From NCBI RefSeq assembly GCF_029543125.1, contig NZ_JARQWW010000001.1, positions 248,001 to 312,000 on the forward strand: 64,000 nucleotides of DNA, read 5' to 3'. This document shows, one piece after another, positions 9,120 to 19,175 of the stretch. Below the pieces are notes generated by a model that did no database searches, was not told the origin of the DNA, and saw only the letters and a program-made list of their open reading frames with translations. Within the stretch, counting starts at the first letter, position 1; every line of letters begins with the position of its first letter. The position numbers were made by a program, and so were the translations under genes. The DNA comes from Caulobacter segnis. Lineage in GTDB: Bacteria; Pseudomonadota; Alphaproteobacteria; Caulobacterales; Caulobacteraceae.

Positions 9120-10544
9120 ATGTCCGGCAAAACCCTCTACGACAAGATCTGGGATGCGCATGTGGTCGCCGAGGACGGCGGCGAAGCGATCCTGTACATC
9201 GACCTGCACCTCATCCACGAGGTCACTACGCCCCAGGCCTTCGCCGGCCTTCGCAGCGCGGGCCGTGGCGTGCGCCGCCCCGACCGCACCCTCGCCGTGG
9301 CCGACCACAACATCCCGACCGAGGGCCAGGACCTGGGCACCGCCGGCATCACCGATCCGGAAGCCAAGCTGCAGCTTGAGACCCTGGGCCGCAACACCAA
9401 GGCCGCCGGGATCGAGTATTTCGGCATGGGCGACATCCGCAACGGCATCGTCCACGTGGTCGGCCCCGAGCAGGGCCGCACCCAACCGGGCATGACCATC
9501 GTCTGCGGCGACAGCCACACCTCGACCCACGGCGCCTTCGGGGCCCTGGCGCACGGCATCGGCACGTCCGAGGTCGAGCACGTCCTGGCCACCCAGACCC
9601 TGCGCCAGAAGAAATCCAAGAACATGCGGGTCACCTTCACCGGGGCTCCGGCCCCAGGCGTCGGCGCCAAGGACTACGCCCTGGCCATGATCGGCGAGAT
9701 CGGCACGGGCGGCGGCACGGGCTACGTCATCGAATATGCGGGCGAGGCCATCGAGACCCTGTCGATGGAGGGCCGCATGACCCTCTGCAACATGACCATC
9801 GAGGGCGGCGCCCGCGCCGGCCTGGTGGCGCCGGACCAGATCACCGCCGACTATCTGCGCGGCCGCCCGGCGACGCCCAAGGGCGCAGCCTTCGACATGG
9901 CCGCCTCCTACTGGAAGACCTTCTTCACCGACGCCGACGCCAGGTTCGACCGCGAGGTGGTGATCAACGTGTCCAAGCTGGTCCCGACCGTGACCTGGGG
10001 CACCAGCCCCGAGGACGTGATCGCGGTGACCGACGTGGTGCCCGACCCGGCCGCCATCGCCGACGAGACCCGCCGCCTGTCTGCTCAGAAGGCTCTCGAC
10101 TACATGGGCCTGACCGCCGGCCAGAAGATCACCGACGCCAAGGTCGACGTGGTGTTCATCGGCTCCTGCACCAACAGCCGCATTGAGGACCTGCGCGAGG
10201 CCGCCGGCGTGGTGCAGCACGCCTTCGTCCACGGCCGCATGGTGGCGCCGCATGTGCGGGCCATGGTGGTGCCGGGCTCCGGCCTGGTGCGCGAACAGGC
10301 GGAGGCCGAAGGCTTGGACGCCATGTTCAAGGCCGCCGGCTTCGAATGGCGTGAGCCGGGCTGCTCCATGTGCCTAGGCATGAACCCCGACAAGCTGACC
10401 CCGGGGCAGCGCTGCGCCTCGACCTCCAACCGCAACTTCGAGGGACGGCAGGGACCAGGCGGGCGCACCCACCTGATGAGCCCGGCCATGGCCGCGGCGG
10501 CCGCCATCGCCGGCCATATCGCCGACGTGCGGGAGTTCCTGTGA
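9120..10544 (+). CDS. leuC: 3-isopropylmalate dehydratase large subunit
   Basis: With LeuD it isomerises 2- to 3-isopropylmalate in leucine synthesis, using a 4Fe-4S cluster. The 474-residue protein has the aconitase-family signatures [28 protein letters not shown] and the cluster ligands Cys350 (GSCTNSR), Cys415 and Cys418 ([10 protein letters not shown]). It lacks a Shine-Dalgarno (CCTAAATCGCCGCC precedes the ATG), so leaderless or weak initiation is likely. Its stop overlaps the leuD start as TGATG, a sign of translational coupling. Confidence 0.97.
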   Translation: MSGKTLYDKIWDAHVVAEDGGEAILYIDLHLIHEVTTPQAFAGLRSAGRGVRRPDRTLAVADHNIPTEGQDLGTAGITDPEAKLQLETLGRNTKAAGIEYFGMGDIRNGIVHVVGPEQGRTQPGMTIVCGDSHTSTHGAFGALAHGIGTSEVEHVLATQTLRQKKSKNMRVTFTGAPAPGVGAKDYALAMIGEIGTGGGTGYVIEYAGEAIETLSMEGRMTLCNMTIEGGARAGLVAPDQITADYLRGRPATPKGAAFDMAASYWKTFFTDADARFDREVVINVSKLVPTVTWGTSPEDVIAVTDVVPDPAAIADETRRLSAQKALDYMGLTAGQKITDAKVDVVFIGSCTNSRIEDLREAAGVVQHAFVHGRMVAPHVRAMVVPGSGLVREQAEAEGLDAMFKAAGFEWREPGCSMCLGMNPDKLTPGQRCASTSNRNFEGRQGPGGRTHLMSPAMAAAAAIAGHIADVREFL

Positions 10545-11155
10545 TGCAAGCTTTCACCCGCCTCGACAGCCGCGCCGCGCCGCTGAATCAGACCAATATC
10601 GACACCGACCAGATCATCCCCGCCCGCTTCCTGAAGACGGTGGAGCGCGAGGGTCTGGGCAAGGGCCTGTTCCACGCCTTCCGCTATGACGAGAACGGCG
10701 CGGAAAGGACCGACTTCGTGCTCAACCGGCCGGAGTACAAGGGCACGTCGATCCTTGTGGCCGGCGACAATTTCGGCTGCGGGTCGAGCCGCGAGCATGC
10801 CCCCTGGGCGCTGATGGATTTCGGCATCCGCTGCGTGATCGCACCCAGCTTCGCGGACATCTTCAACAACAACTGCTTCAACAACGGCCTGCTGCCGATC
10901 GTCCTGCCTGTCGATCAGGTGAACGCCTTGATGGACGAGGCCAAGGGCGGCAACCACGTCTTCACCGTGGACCTGGAAAGCCAAACCGTCACAGCCCCGT
11001 CGGGCAAGAGCTACGGCTTCGACATCGATCCGGGCCGCAAGGAAAAGCTGCTCAAGGGTCTGGACGCCATCGGCGAGACCCTGCAGCACGCGGGCGACAT
11101 CGACGTGTTCGAGAGCAAGCGCGCCATCGGCCAGCCCTGGCTTGAGCAGGCCTAA
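10544..11155 (+). CDS. leuD: 3-isopropylmalate dehydratase small subunit
   Basis: Small, swivel-domain subunit of isopropylmalate isomerase. The 203 residues show the family motifs [35 protein letters not shown] and [17 protein letters not shown]. The start at 10544 overlaps the leuC stop by one base. A longer upstream frame runs through leuC and is rejected. leuB follows 51 bases later, giving a leuCDB unit; leuA is not in the window. Confidence 0.97.
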   Translation: MQAFTRLDSRAAPLNQTNIDTDQIIPARFLKTVEREGLGKGLFHAFRYDENGAERTDFVLNRPEYKGTSILVAGDNFGCGSSREHAPWALMDFGIRCVIAPSFADIFNNNCFNNGLLPIVLPVDQVNALMDEAKGGNHVFTVDLESQTVTAPSGKSYGFDIDPGRKEKLLKGLDAIGETLQHAGDIDVFESKRAIGQPWLEQA

Positions 11156-11206
11156 GGCCGCCCCCTCATTTCTCTGATTTCCTTCCAGCGTTCCCAAGGA
11201 CCGATC

Positions 11207-12259
11207 ATGGCCACTCTCCTGCTTCTTCCCGGCGACGGCATCGGTCCCGAGGTGTGCGCCGAGGTGCGCCGCATGGCGGCCAAGCTGACACCCGACCTGA
11301 CCGTCGAGGAGAAGATCTATGGCGGCGCCAGCTATGACGCCCATGGGACGCCGCTGACCGACGACACCCTGAACGCCGCCCTGGCCGCCGACGCGGTGCT
11401 GATGGGCGCGGTGGGCGGCCCGCAGTGGGCCGACGCCCCGCGCGACAAGCGGCCGGAAGCCGGCCTGCTGGCCCTGCGCAAGGCGATGAACGTCTATGCC
11501 AACCTGCGTCCGGCCTATTGCTTCGAAGCCCTGGCCGATGCGTCGAGCCTGAAGTCCGAGTTGGTGTCCGGCCTGGACCTGATCTTCGTGCGCGAATTGG
11601 TGGGCGGCGTCTATTTCGGCCAGCCGCGGGGCATCGAGGACCTGGGCGACGGCCAGAAGCGCGGCTTCGACACCCAGACCTACACCACCGCCGAAATCGA
11701 GCGCGCCGGACGCGTGGCCTTCGAGCTGGCGCGCGGCCGCCGCAACAAGGTCCACTCCGCCGAGAAGTCGAACGTGATGGAGAGCGGCCTGCTGTGGAAG
11801 CAGGTCATCACCGACCTGCACAAGCGTGAGTACGCCGACGTCGAGCTGGAGCACATCCTGGCCGACAACTGCGCCATGCAGCTGGTCCGCGCGCCCAAGC
11901 AGTTCGACGTGATCGTCACCGACAACCTGTTCGGCGACATCCTGTCCGACGCCGCCGCCATGCTGACCGGCTCGCTGGGCATGCTGCCCTCGGCGGCCCT
12001 GGGCGATCCGGGCAAGCCGGGTCTGTACGAGCCGATCCACGGCTCGGCGCCGGACATCGCGGGCAAGGGCCTTGCCAATCCGCTGGCGGCGATCCTGTCC
12101 TTCGAGATGGCCCTGCGCTGGTCCCTGAACCGCACGGCGGAAGCCGACCGCCTGACTGCGGCGGTCAACGCCGCCCTCAACGGCGGCGCCCGCACGCGTG
12201 ATTTGGGCGGCTCCCTGACCACCACCCAGATGGGCGACGCGGTGCTGGCGGCGCTGTAA
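11207..12259 (+). CDS. leuB: 3-isopropylmalate dehydrogenase
   Basis: NAD-dependent oxidative decarboxylation of 3-isopropylmalate to 2-oxoisocaproate, the third step of leucine synthesis. The 350-residue product has the beta-decarboxylating dehydrogenase pattern: [16 protein letters not shown], the substrate-binding Arg run in [10 protein letters not shown] and [49 protein letters not shown] and the adenine-binding [18 protein letters not shown]. The gene has a short AAGGACCG before the ATG. Confidence 0.97.
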   Translation: MATLLLLPGDGIGPEVCAEVRRMAAKLTPDLTVEEKIYGGASYDAHGTPLTDDTLNAALAADAVLMGAVGGPQWADAPRDKRPEAGLLALRKAMNVYANLRPAYCFEALADASSLKSELVSGLDLIFVRELVGGVYFGQPRGIEDLGDGQKRGFDTQTYTTAEIERAGRVAFELARGRRNKVHSAEKSNVMESGLLWKQVITDLHKREYADVELEHILADNCAMQLVRAPKQFDVIVTDNLFGDILSDAAAMLTGSLGMLPSAALGDPGKPGLYEPIHGSAPDIAGKGLANPLAAILSFEMALRWSLNRTAEADRLTAAVNAALNGGARTRDLGGSLTTTQMGDAVLAAL

Positions 12260-12282
12260 GTCACCACCAGCACCACTACGCC

Positions 12283-13275
<993 letters not shown>

Positions 13276-13321
13276 GGGGAAGCTCCTTGGTGGATGAGCC
13301 GACTATGCGCCGCGATGTTTC

Positions 13322-13370
13322 GTGCGATAATCCGGTTTAGTTCGCACAACCCGTTCGGAAATTCGCACAA
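13322..13370. promoter_or_regulatory. Candidate LysR operator between the aldo/keto reductase and its regulator
   Basis: GTGCGA (13322-13327) and TCGCAC (13342-13347) form a perfect inverted repeat with 14 bases between. TTCGCACAA occurs twice in the same direction, at 13341-13349 and 13362-13370, exactly 21 bp or two helix turns apart. The second copy overlaps the LysR start codon. Multiple half-sites on one face of the helix in a divergent promoter are typical of LysR autoregulation. Confidence 0.6.
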
Positions 13371-14266
13371 TGTCAGATGTGGATCTGGCCGACCTGGACG
13401 CCTTCGCCGCCGTGGCGCGGGCCCGCAGCTTTCGCGGAGCGGCGGCGTTGCGCGGCGCGTCCGCCTCGACCCTGAGCGAGGCGGTGCGGCGGCTTGAGGC
13501 GCGGCTGGACGTGCGGCTGCTGAACCGCACCACTCGCAGCGTGACGCCGACCGAGGCGGGAGAGCGGCTGCTGACCCGGCTGGCCCCCGCCCTGGGCGAG
13601 GTGGCGGGGGCGCTGGAGGAGTTGGGCAGCCTGCGCGCCGCCGGGCCGTCCGGTACCTTGCGCCTGAACGCCCCCACCGTGGTGGCGCGGTTCATCCTGC
13701 CGCCCATCGCTCTGCGCTTCCTGCAGGCCTATCCCGGCGTGCGGCTGGAGATCATCGCCCAGGACGAGTTCATCGACGTGCTGGCGGCCGGCTATGACGC
13801 CGGCATCCGCTATGACGAGCGGCTGGAGAAGGACATGATCGCCCTGCCCATCGGGCCCCGCGAGCAGAGGTTCGCCACCGTCGCCGCACCCGCCTATCTG
13901 GCCGCGCACGGGACGCCGCGCCATCCGCAGGACCTGCTGGAGCACGCCTGCATCCGTCATAGGTTCCTCAGCGGGGCGTCGCCGGCCTGGGAGTTCTCCA
14001 AGGGCAACGAGCTGCTCCGCGTCGCGCCCAAGGGGCCGCTGGTCACCAATAGTCCCGAGATGCATCTGGCCGCCGTCGAGGCGGGCCTGGGGATTTCCTA
14101 CCTGTTCGAGGACATGGTGGCGCCGCAGCTGGCCTCCGGCGCCCTGGTGGAGGTCCTGCCGGAGTGGTCGGAGCGGTTCACCGGGCCGCGCCTGTACTAC
14201 CATTCGCGGCGGCACATGCCGCCGGCCTTGCGGGCCTTCATCGACTTCGTCCGCGCCGGGCGGTGA
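13370..14266 (+). CDS. LysR-family transcriptional regulator
   Basis: The 298-residue product has an N-terminal winged helix-turn-helix (LADLDAFAAVARARSFRGAA, then SASTLSEAVRRLEARLDVRL and LNRTTRSVTPTEAGERLL). The effector-binding domain starts near residue 90 (SGTLRLNAPTVVARFILPP). It resembles the branch that controls divergent aldo/keto reductases and other oxidoreductases. The divergent arrangement and shared repeats in the 94-base gap suggest it regulates the reductase and itself. The inducer is unknown. Confidence 0.9.
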   Translation: MSDVDLADLDAFAAVARARSFRGAAALRGASASTLSEAVRRLEARLDVRLLNRTTRSVTPTEAGERLLTRLAPALGEVAGALEELGSLRAAGPSGTLRLNAPTVVARFILPPIALRFLQAYPGVRLEIIAQDEFIDVLAAGYDAGIRYDERLEKDMIALPIGPREQRFATVAAPAYLAAHGTPRHPQDLLEHACIRHRFLSGASPAWEFSKGNELLRVAPKGPLVTNSPEMHLAAVEAGLGISYLFEDMVAPQLASGALVEVLPEWSERFTGPRLYYHSRRHMPPALRAFIDFVRAGR

Positions 14267-14303
14267 GCTTTTCGAATCCGGCGATCAGGGCTAAGAACAG
14301 AGC

Positions 14304-15548
14304 ATGAACTTCGCCATCCTCTTCGCCGCCTCCGCCGTGCTGGCCCTCGCCTTCCTCGCCTGGGCCGTGTTGGAGCGCCTGCGCGCCGGCCGCGCCGACG
14401 ACCGGGCCTTCGCCTATCAGGAGCGGGTGGCCGAGGCCGAGGCGCGCGTGCGGCTGCTGGAGGACCAAGCGGCGAGCCAGGGCGAACTGCTGCGCGCCCA
14501 GGCCGCCCAGAGCGCCAGCGTGGTGGCCGAAGAGCTGCTGAAACGCAGCGACGAGACCTTCCGCAACCGCGAGCTTCTGGCCCAGCAACGGCTGGAGGCG
14601 CAGTTGAAGCCCGTCGCCGACACCCTGGCCAAGTTCGAGGCCCAGGTGCAGGCGGTGGAGAAGACCCGCGCCGAGGAGACCGGCGGGCTGAAGGCCCAGA
14701 TCGCCGCCCTGATGGAGGCGTCCACCGCCACCCAGGCCGAGGCGCGCAAGCTGTCCGCCGCCCTGCGCCGAGGCGCCGGGGTTCAGGGCCGCTGGGGCGA
14801 GCAGACCCTACGCAACGTTCTGGAGGCCGCCGGCCTGAACAGCCGCTTCGACTTCGAGGAGCAGTTCAGCGTCGACACCGACGAAGGCCGCCGTCGCCCG
14901 GACGTAAAGGTGCGGATGCCCGGCGGCGGGGTGTTCGTCATCGACGCCAAATGCTCGCTCAACGCCTTCCTGGAGGCCCAGGAGGCGGCCGATGAGGCTT
15001 TGCGCGAGGCCGCCTTTGTCCGCCACGCCGCCAGCGTCCGCACCCACATGACCGGGCTGTCGGCCAAGGCCTACTGGGACCAGTTCGCCAATGAGGGGTC
15101 GCCCGACTTCGTGGCCATGTTCGTGCCGGGCGACGGCTTCCTGGCCGCGGCGCTGGACCGCCTGCCGGACCTGATGACCGAGGCCATGGAGAAGAAGGTG
15201 GTGATCGTCACCCCGACCACCCTGTTCGCCCTGTGCAAGGCCGTCGCCTATGGCTGGCGGGTCGAAGAGCAGGCCAAGAACGCCGCCGACATCGTCAAGG
15301 TCGGGCGCGAGCTCTACAAGCGCATCGCGGTCATGGGCGCCCATGCCGGTTCGGTGGGCAAGGCGCTGGAGGCGGCGGTGGGCCGCTACAACCAGTTCGT
15401 CGGCTCGCTGGAGAGCCAGGTCCTGACCCAGGCCCGGCGTTTCGAGGAGCTGTCGGTGGACCACGAAGGCAAGGAGATCGCCGAACTGGCGCCCGTCGAG
15501 GGCTCGGTCAGGCCATTGGTGAAGCTGGCGCCGCCTGCGGCGGAATAG
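14304..15548 (+). CDS. rmuC: DNA recombination protein RmuC
   Basis: The 414-residue protein starts with one membrane segment ([21 protein letters not shown]). A long coiled coil covers about 35-165 ([19 protein letters not shown]). The RmuC nuclease-like domain follows: [37 protein letters not shown] and [16 protein letters not shown]. In E. coli loss of RmuC raises inversion between short repeats; the PD-(D/E)xK-like core suggests a nuclease. The gene is 55 bases ahead of def on the same strand. Confidence 0.93.
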   Translation: MNFAILFAASAVLALAFLAWAVLERLRAGRADDRAFAYQERVAEAEARVRLLEDQAASQGELLRAQAAQSASVVAEELLKRSDETFRNRELLAQQRLEAQLKPVADTLAKFEAQVQAVEKTRAEETGGLKAQIAALMEASTATQAEARKLSAALRRGAGVQGRWGEQTLRNVLEAAGLNSRFDFEEQFSVDTDEGRRRPDVKVRMPGGGVFVIDAKCSLNAFLEAQEAADEALREAAFVRHAASVRTHMTGLSAKAYWDQFANEGSPDFVAMFVPGDGFLAAALDRLPDLMTEAMEKKVVIVTPTTLFALCKAVAYGWRVEEQAKNAADIVKVGRELYKRIAVMGAHAGSVGKALEAAVGRYNQFVGSLESQVLTQARRFEELSVDHEGKEIAELAPVEGSVRPLVKLAPPAAE

Positions 15549-15603
15549 TCCCCAAAACCCCGGAAATCTTGACGTTCGGCCCCATCGGGCCTACCTCCCG
15601 CCC

Positions 15604-16122
15604 ATGGCTATCCGTCGCATCCTCACCGTGGACAACGCCGCCGACACGGCGGTGCTCAAGCAGGTCTCCACCCCCGTCGAGGGCGTGGACGACGAACTGC
15701 GCGCCCTGATGGACGACATGCTGGAGACCATGTACGCCGCGCCCGGCATCGGCCTGGCCGCCGTGCAGATCGGCGTGACCAAGCGCGTCATTGTCATGGA
15801 TCTAGGCTCGGGCGAGGAGAAGGCTCCGCGCTACTTCGTGAACCCGGAGATCCTGACCACGTCGGAAGACACCCTGCCCTACGAGGAAGGCTGCCTGTCG
15901 ATCCCGGAATATTATGACGAGGTCGAGCGTCCGGCGAAGGTCACGCTGCGTTACCTGAACTATCAGGGCGAGCAGGTCGAGGAAGAGGCCGAGGGCCTGT
16001 TCGCCGTCTGCATCCAGCACGAGATGGACCACCTGGAAGGCGTGCTGTTCATCGACCACCTGTCGCGCCTGCGCCGCGACCGGGCCATCACCAAGGTCAA
16101 GAAGGTCATGCGCGCCGCCTAG
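15604..16122 (+). CDS. def: Peptide deformylase
   Basis: Removes the formyl group from the initiator Met of new proteins. It is a metalloenzyme, usually iron. The 172 residues carry all three motifs: GIGLAAVQ (48-55), EGCLSIP with metal ligand Cys97, and QHEMDHL with His139, Glu140 and His143. It pairs functionally with fmt 470 bases downstream, but a small lipoprotein gene on the other strand lies between them, which breaks the usual def-fmt operon. Confidence 0.98.
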   Translation: MAIRRILTVDNAADTAVLKQVSTPVEGVDDELRALMDDMLETMYAAPGIGLAAVQIGVTKRVIVMDLGSGEEKAPRYFVNPEILTTSEDTLPYEEGCLSIPEYYDEVERPAKVTLRYLNYQGEQVEEEAEGLFAVCIQHEMDHLEGVLFIDHLSRLRRDRAITKVKKVMRAA

Positions 16123-16144
16123 GGCGACGCGCCTCAGGCCCTAG
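16119..16144. terminator. Inverted repeat between convergent def and lipoprotein genes
   Basis: CTAGGGC at 16119-16125, overlapping the def stop, pairs with GCCCTAG at 16138-16144 around a 12-base loop. There is no T-run, so a termination role is only possible. It is placed where both converging transcripts would end. Confidence 0.3.
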
Positions 16145-16146
16145 CG

Positions 16147-16515
16147 CTAGCGGGGCTTGGTTTCTTCCTTGCCGTCGGTGGCGCGCTGGACGTTTCGCGC
16201 GCCCTCGTTCGTCTCACGCTTGATGTCGGCGCCGAGCTCCTTGCCCTCACGCTTGGCGTCAGCGGCCGCGTCTTCCAGCGCGTCGCCGGCTTCGGCCGCC
16301 GTCTCCTTCAGGGCTTGGCCGCTGTCCTTGGCGGCTTCCTTGATGGCGTTGCCGGCGTCCTTCACGTCGGTGTCGTTCTTGATGTCGCTGGCGGCCTCGC
16401 GGACTTCCGAGGCGGCGCTGTCGGCGCCTTCCTTGATCTCCGACCGCTGCTCCTGCGAGCAGGCGGCGATGGACAGGGCGGCGACGGCCGTGGCGGCGAG
16501 CAGGATGGAACGCAT
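16147..16515 (-). CDS. Small Ala/Glu/Lys-rich lipoprotein
   Basis: The 122-residue product starts MRSILLAATAVAALSIAACSQ, a signal peptide ending in a lipobox (SIAAC), so Cys18 or Cys19 should be lipidated. The rest is hydrophilic and strongly helix-forming, with repeated heptad-like units (DSAASEVREAASDIK, AIKEAAKDSGQALKETAA, DALEDAAADAKREGKELG). This resembles entericidin-like or LEA/CsbD-like envelope stress proteins, but no family can be named with confidence. The ATG at 16515 is preceded by GGAGAG. It is divergent from fmt across 73 bases. Confidence 0.75.
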   Translation of the reverse strand: MRSILLAATAVAALSIAACSQEQRSEIKEGADSAASEVREAASDIKNDTDVKDAGNAIKEAAKDSGQALKETAAEAGDALEDAAADAKREGKELGADIKRETNEGARNVQRATDGKEETKPR

Positions 16516-16588
16516 GGCTAAGCTCTCCTCTGTTGCGGCGTCTAACGTAGGCATGGCGGGGACGGTTCCGGCCCGCTAAACCACGCCC

Positions 16589-17506
16589 ATGCGTCTAGCT
16601 TTCCTCGGCACCCCCGAATTCGCGGTCCAGAGCCTGGCCGAACTGGTCTCAGCCGGACACGAGATCGTCTGCGTCTATTCCCAGCCGCCGCGCCCGCGCG
16701 GCCGGGGCCAGGCCCTGAAGCCCTCGCCCGTCCACGCCTTCGCCGAGACCCTGGGGCTGGAGGTGCGCACCCCGGCCAGCATGAAGACCCCGGAGGAGAT
16801 CGAGGCGTTCCAGGCCCTGGACCTCGACGCCGCCGTGGTGGTGGCCTACGGCCAGATCCTGCTGCGTGAGGTGCTGGAGGCGCCGCGCCTGGGTTGTTTC
16901 AACGTCCACGCCTCCCTGCTGCCGCGCTGGCGCGGGGCCGCGCCGATCCAGCGGGCGATCATGGCCGGCGACGCCCTGACCGGGGTTCAGGTCATGCGCA
17001 TGAGCGAGGGTCTGGACGAAGGGCCGATCCTGCTGTCGGAGACGGTGCGGATCGACGCCCTGGACACGGCCGCCAGCCTGTCCGAGCGCCTGGCCCAGGT
17101 CGGCGCGCAGCTGCTGCCCCGCGCCCTGGCCGCCATCGAGCGCGGCGGCGCGGCCGGCACGCCGCAGAGCGAGGACGGCGTCACCTACGCCAAGAAGATC
17201 AAGTCTGAGGAGGCGCGCATCGACTGGACGCGCCCGGCCGCCGAGATCGACCGCCATATCCGCGGCCTGTCCCCCTTCCCCGGCGCCTGGTTCGAAGGGC
17301 CGGGCGGCGCGCGGGTGAAGGCCCTGCTGTCGCGGCTGGAGAACGGCGAGGGCGCGCCCGGCACGATGCTGGACGACCGCCTGCTGATCGCCTGCGGCGA
17401 GGGCGCGGTGCGCCTGCTGACCGTCCAGCGCGAGGGCAAGGGCGCCCAGAACGCCGACGTGTTCCTGAACGGCTATCCCGTGCCGGCCGGCACGATTGTG
17501 AGCTAG
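16589..17506 (+). CDS. fmt: Methionyl-tRNA formyltransferase
   Basis: Transfers a formyl group from 10-formyl-THF to initiator Met-tRNA. The 305-residue product has the hydrolase/formyltransferase core [36 protein letters not shown] (Asn105, His107) and the catalytic Asp143 in [15 protein letters not shown]-terminal OB-like domain starts near 205 ([15 protein letters not shown]). No Shine-Dalgarno precedes the ATG. GCTAAACC at 16575-16582, close to the Caulobacter -10 consensus GCTANAWC, would give a leaderless message (inference). Confidence 0.97.
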   Translation: MRLAFLGTPEFAVQSLAELVSAGHEIVCVYSQPPRPRGRGQALKPSPVHAFAETLGLEVRTPASMKTPEEIEAFQALDLDAAVVVAYGQILLREVLEAPRLGCFNVHASLLPRWRGAAPIQRAIMAGDALTGVQVMRMSEGLDEGPILLSETVRIDALDTAASLSERLAQVGAQLLPRALAAIERGGAAGTPQSEDGVTYAKKIKSEEARIDWTRPAAEIDRHIRGLSPFPGAWFEGPGGARVKALLSRLENGEGAPGTMLDDRLLIACGEGAVRLLTVQREGKGAQNADVFLNGYPVPAGTIVS

Positions 17507-17507
17507 A

Positions 17508-17747
17508 TCAGCGGAAGAAGTCGAACTCCTTGCCCAGGATGTTCCACAGCTCGAAGGCGCTCTTGCGGTCGAGCTGGAAGGTCTGGACCGGCTTGCCGGA
17601 GAAGTCCTTGTCGTCGGCGCTGTAGGTGTCGATCTGGACCAGGGCCTGACCGTCGCGGGTCTCGGACTTGTGCCGGGCGACGACCTGAGTCTTCTGACGT
17701 TTGACGCCTGGGGTGTCATGGCGCGCGAACCGCGTGATCAGTGGCAT
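17508..17747 (-). CDS. Conserved-looking small protein of unknown function
   Basis: A 79-residue soluble, basic protein (MPLITRFARHDTPGVKRQKT, later DTYSADDKDFSGKPVQTFQL, ending NILGKEFDFFR). No membrane segment or recognisable domain is visible. GAAAGG lies about 7 bases before the ATG at 17747, which supports translation; a TTG two codons upstream is less likely. Its stop lies one base from the convergent fmt stop, and its start is 30 bases from divergent truA. Codon use is typical of the neighbourhood, so it is probably a real gene. I do not recognise its function. Confidence 0.65.
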   Translation of the reverse strand: MPLITRFARHDTPGVKRQKTQVVARHKSETRDGQALVQIDTYSADDKDFSGKPVQTFQLDRKSAFELWNILGKEFDFFR

Positions 17748-17777
17748 TCTCAACCTTTCACCGAGTAAGCCTTACTG

Positions 17778-18515
17778 ATGCCCCGCTACCGCCTTCTCGT
17801 CGAGTATGACGGCCGCCCCTATCGCGGCCTGCAGGCCCAGGGCGACCTGCCGTCGGTGCAGGGCTCCATCGAGCGGGCGGTGAAGGCCTTCTGTGGCGAG
17901 GACGTGCGCCTGCAGGCCGCCGGCCGCACCGACACCGGCGTTCACGCCACCGGCCAGGTGGTCCATATCGACCTGGAGAAGGACTGGAAGCCGGAGGTCG
18001 TCCGCGACGCCCTGAACGCCCACCTGGTTCCCGAGCCGGTGGCCATCGTCGAGGCGGAGGTCGCGGTGGGCGACTGGCACGCCCGGTTCTCGGCCACGGA
18101 GCGGCGCTACCTGTACCGGATCCTGAACCGCAAGGCGCCGCCGGCCCTGGACCAGGGGCGCGTGTGGCTGGTGAAGAAGCCGATCGACGAGGCGCGGATG
18201 CATGCGGCCGGCCAGGTTCTGGTGGGGCACCACGACTTCACCACCTTCCGCGACATGCAGTGCCAGGCGAAGTCGCCCATGAAGACCCTGGACCTGGTGA
18301 AGGTCTATCGCGAGGGCGACTACGTGCTGACGGAGTTCGCCTCTCGCTCGTTCCTGCATCGGCAGGTGCGGTCGATGATCGGCACCCTGACCGAGGTCGG
18401 CGTCGGCCGCTGGACCGCCGACGATTTGAAGGCCGCCCTGGAAGCCAGGGATCGCCGAGCCTGCGGCCCGGTGGCGCCGGCGGACGGCCTGTACTTCACC
18501 GGCGTGGGTTACTGA
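17778..18515 (+). CDS. truA: tRNA pseudouridine38-40 synthase TruA
   Basis: Makes pseudouridine at positions 38-40 of the tRNA anticodon stem. The 245-residue protein has AAGRTDTGVHATGQV with catalytic Asp52, a central FSATERRYLYRI, and the C-terminal SFLHRQVRSMIGTL. The usual GWQ after the first strand is GLQ here (EYDGRPYRGLQAQG), a modest difference. Confidence 0.97.
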   Translation: MPRYRLLVEYDGRPYRGLQAQGDLPSVQGSIERAVKAFCGEDVRLQAAGRTDTGVHATGQVVHIDLEKDWKPEVVRDALNAHLVPEPVAIVEAEVAVGDWHARFSATERRYLYRILNRKAPPALDQGRVWLVKKPIDEARMHAAGQVLVGHHDFTTFRDMQCQAKSPMKTLDLVKVYREGDYVLTEFASRSFLHRQVRSMIGTLTEVGVGRWTADDLKAALEARDRRACGPVAPADGLYFTGVGY

Positions 18516-18566
18516 GGGGCGGTTGAGGCGTATTCTGGGGTCGCGTGGCTCGAGGAGACCTCCCCA

Positions 18567-19175
18567 TTGGAACTCAAACCGCTTCCACCAGCGGAAAGAA
18601 GCATCGCCTGGGGCACGGGCCTGCTGAAGACGTCGGTTCTTCGGCGGAAACTCGTTGGCGGCGAGCTTGAGACGCGCGGCGAGCGCTTCGTCGAGGCGAT
18701 CGCAGCAAAATACAATGCCTTGCAGGGCCGCTATCCTGAAGCTCGTTCCGCCGACCATCCGATTGTGGCGCCGGGCTACGAAATCACTTCAAGCCTCGTC
18801 ATCATTCCCGCAGAGGACGGCGACGCTCTTCAGCGCATCGACTTCCAGTTCCATCTGCGACCGATGCCCTACGCGTATGACAACCACGAGGATTTGGGCT
18901 TCAGCCAAGCAGCCTGCGATCTGCTTGTTCTGGAATTGCGTGAAGCGTTGAGGAGCTGGGGATGGGTGTTCCCGCCCCCGCCGCAGGACCTCGAAGCCTG
19001 CTGGCTTGCTTTGATTAGGGGCTCGAAAGAGCCTTGTGACCCAAGCGGCCACGAGCTCACCGTGACGGCCATCCTTCGCCGCAGCAGTTCTACAAGCTAC
19101 AGTCGCTCAGTCTCGTTTGTGGGCGACAAGACTTGGGCCATTCTCACCAGGTCTACGGCGCCTATCGCGATGTAA
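18567..19175 (+). CDS. Unknown protein with atypical base composition
   Basis: The 202-residue product starts with TTG at 18567, preceded by GAGGAG about 10 bases away. No signal peptide or membrane segment is visible. It is a mixed alpha/beta soluble protein with motifs such as WGTGLLKTSVLRRKLVGGE and RSWGWVFPPPPQDLEACW. I do not recognise a family. Third-position GC is visibly lower than in neighbours (many codons ending in A or T) and a TTG start is uncommon here, which fits recent acquisition. Its last 14 bases overlap the end of convergent dapE. Close paralogues are not seen in the window. Confidence 0.7.
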   Translation: MELKPLPPAERSIAWGTGLLKTSVLRRKLVGGELETRGERFVEAIAAKYNALQGRYPEARSADHPIVAPGYEITSSLVIIPAEDGDALQRIDFQFHLRPMPYAYDNHEDLGFSQAACDLLVLELREALRSWGWVFPPPPQDLEACWLALIRGSKEPCDPSGHELTVTAILRRSSSTSYSRSVSFVGDKTWAILTRSTAPIAM

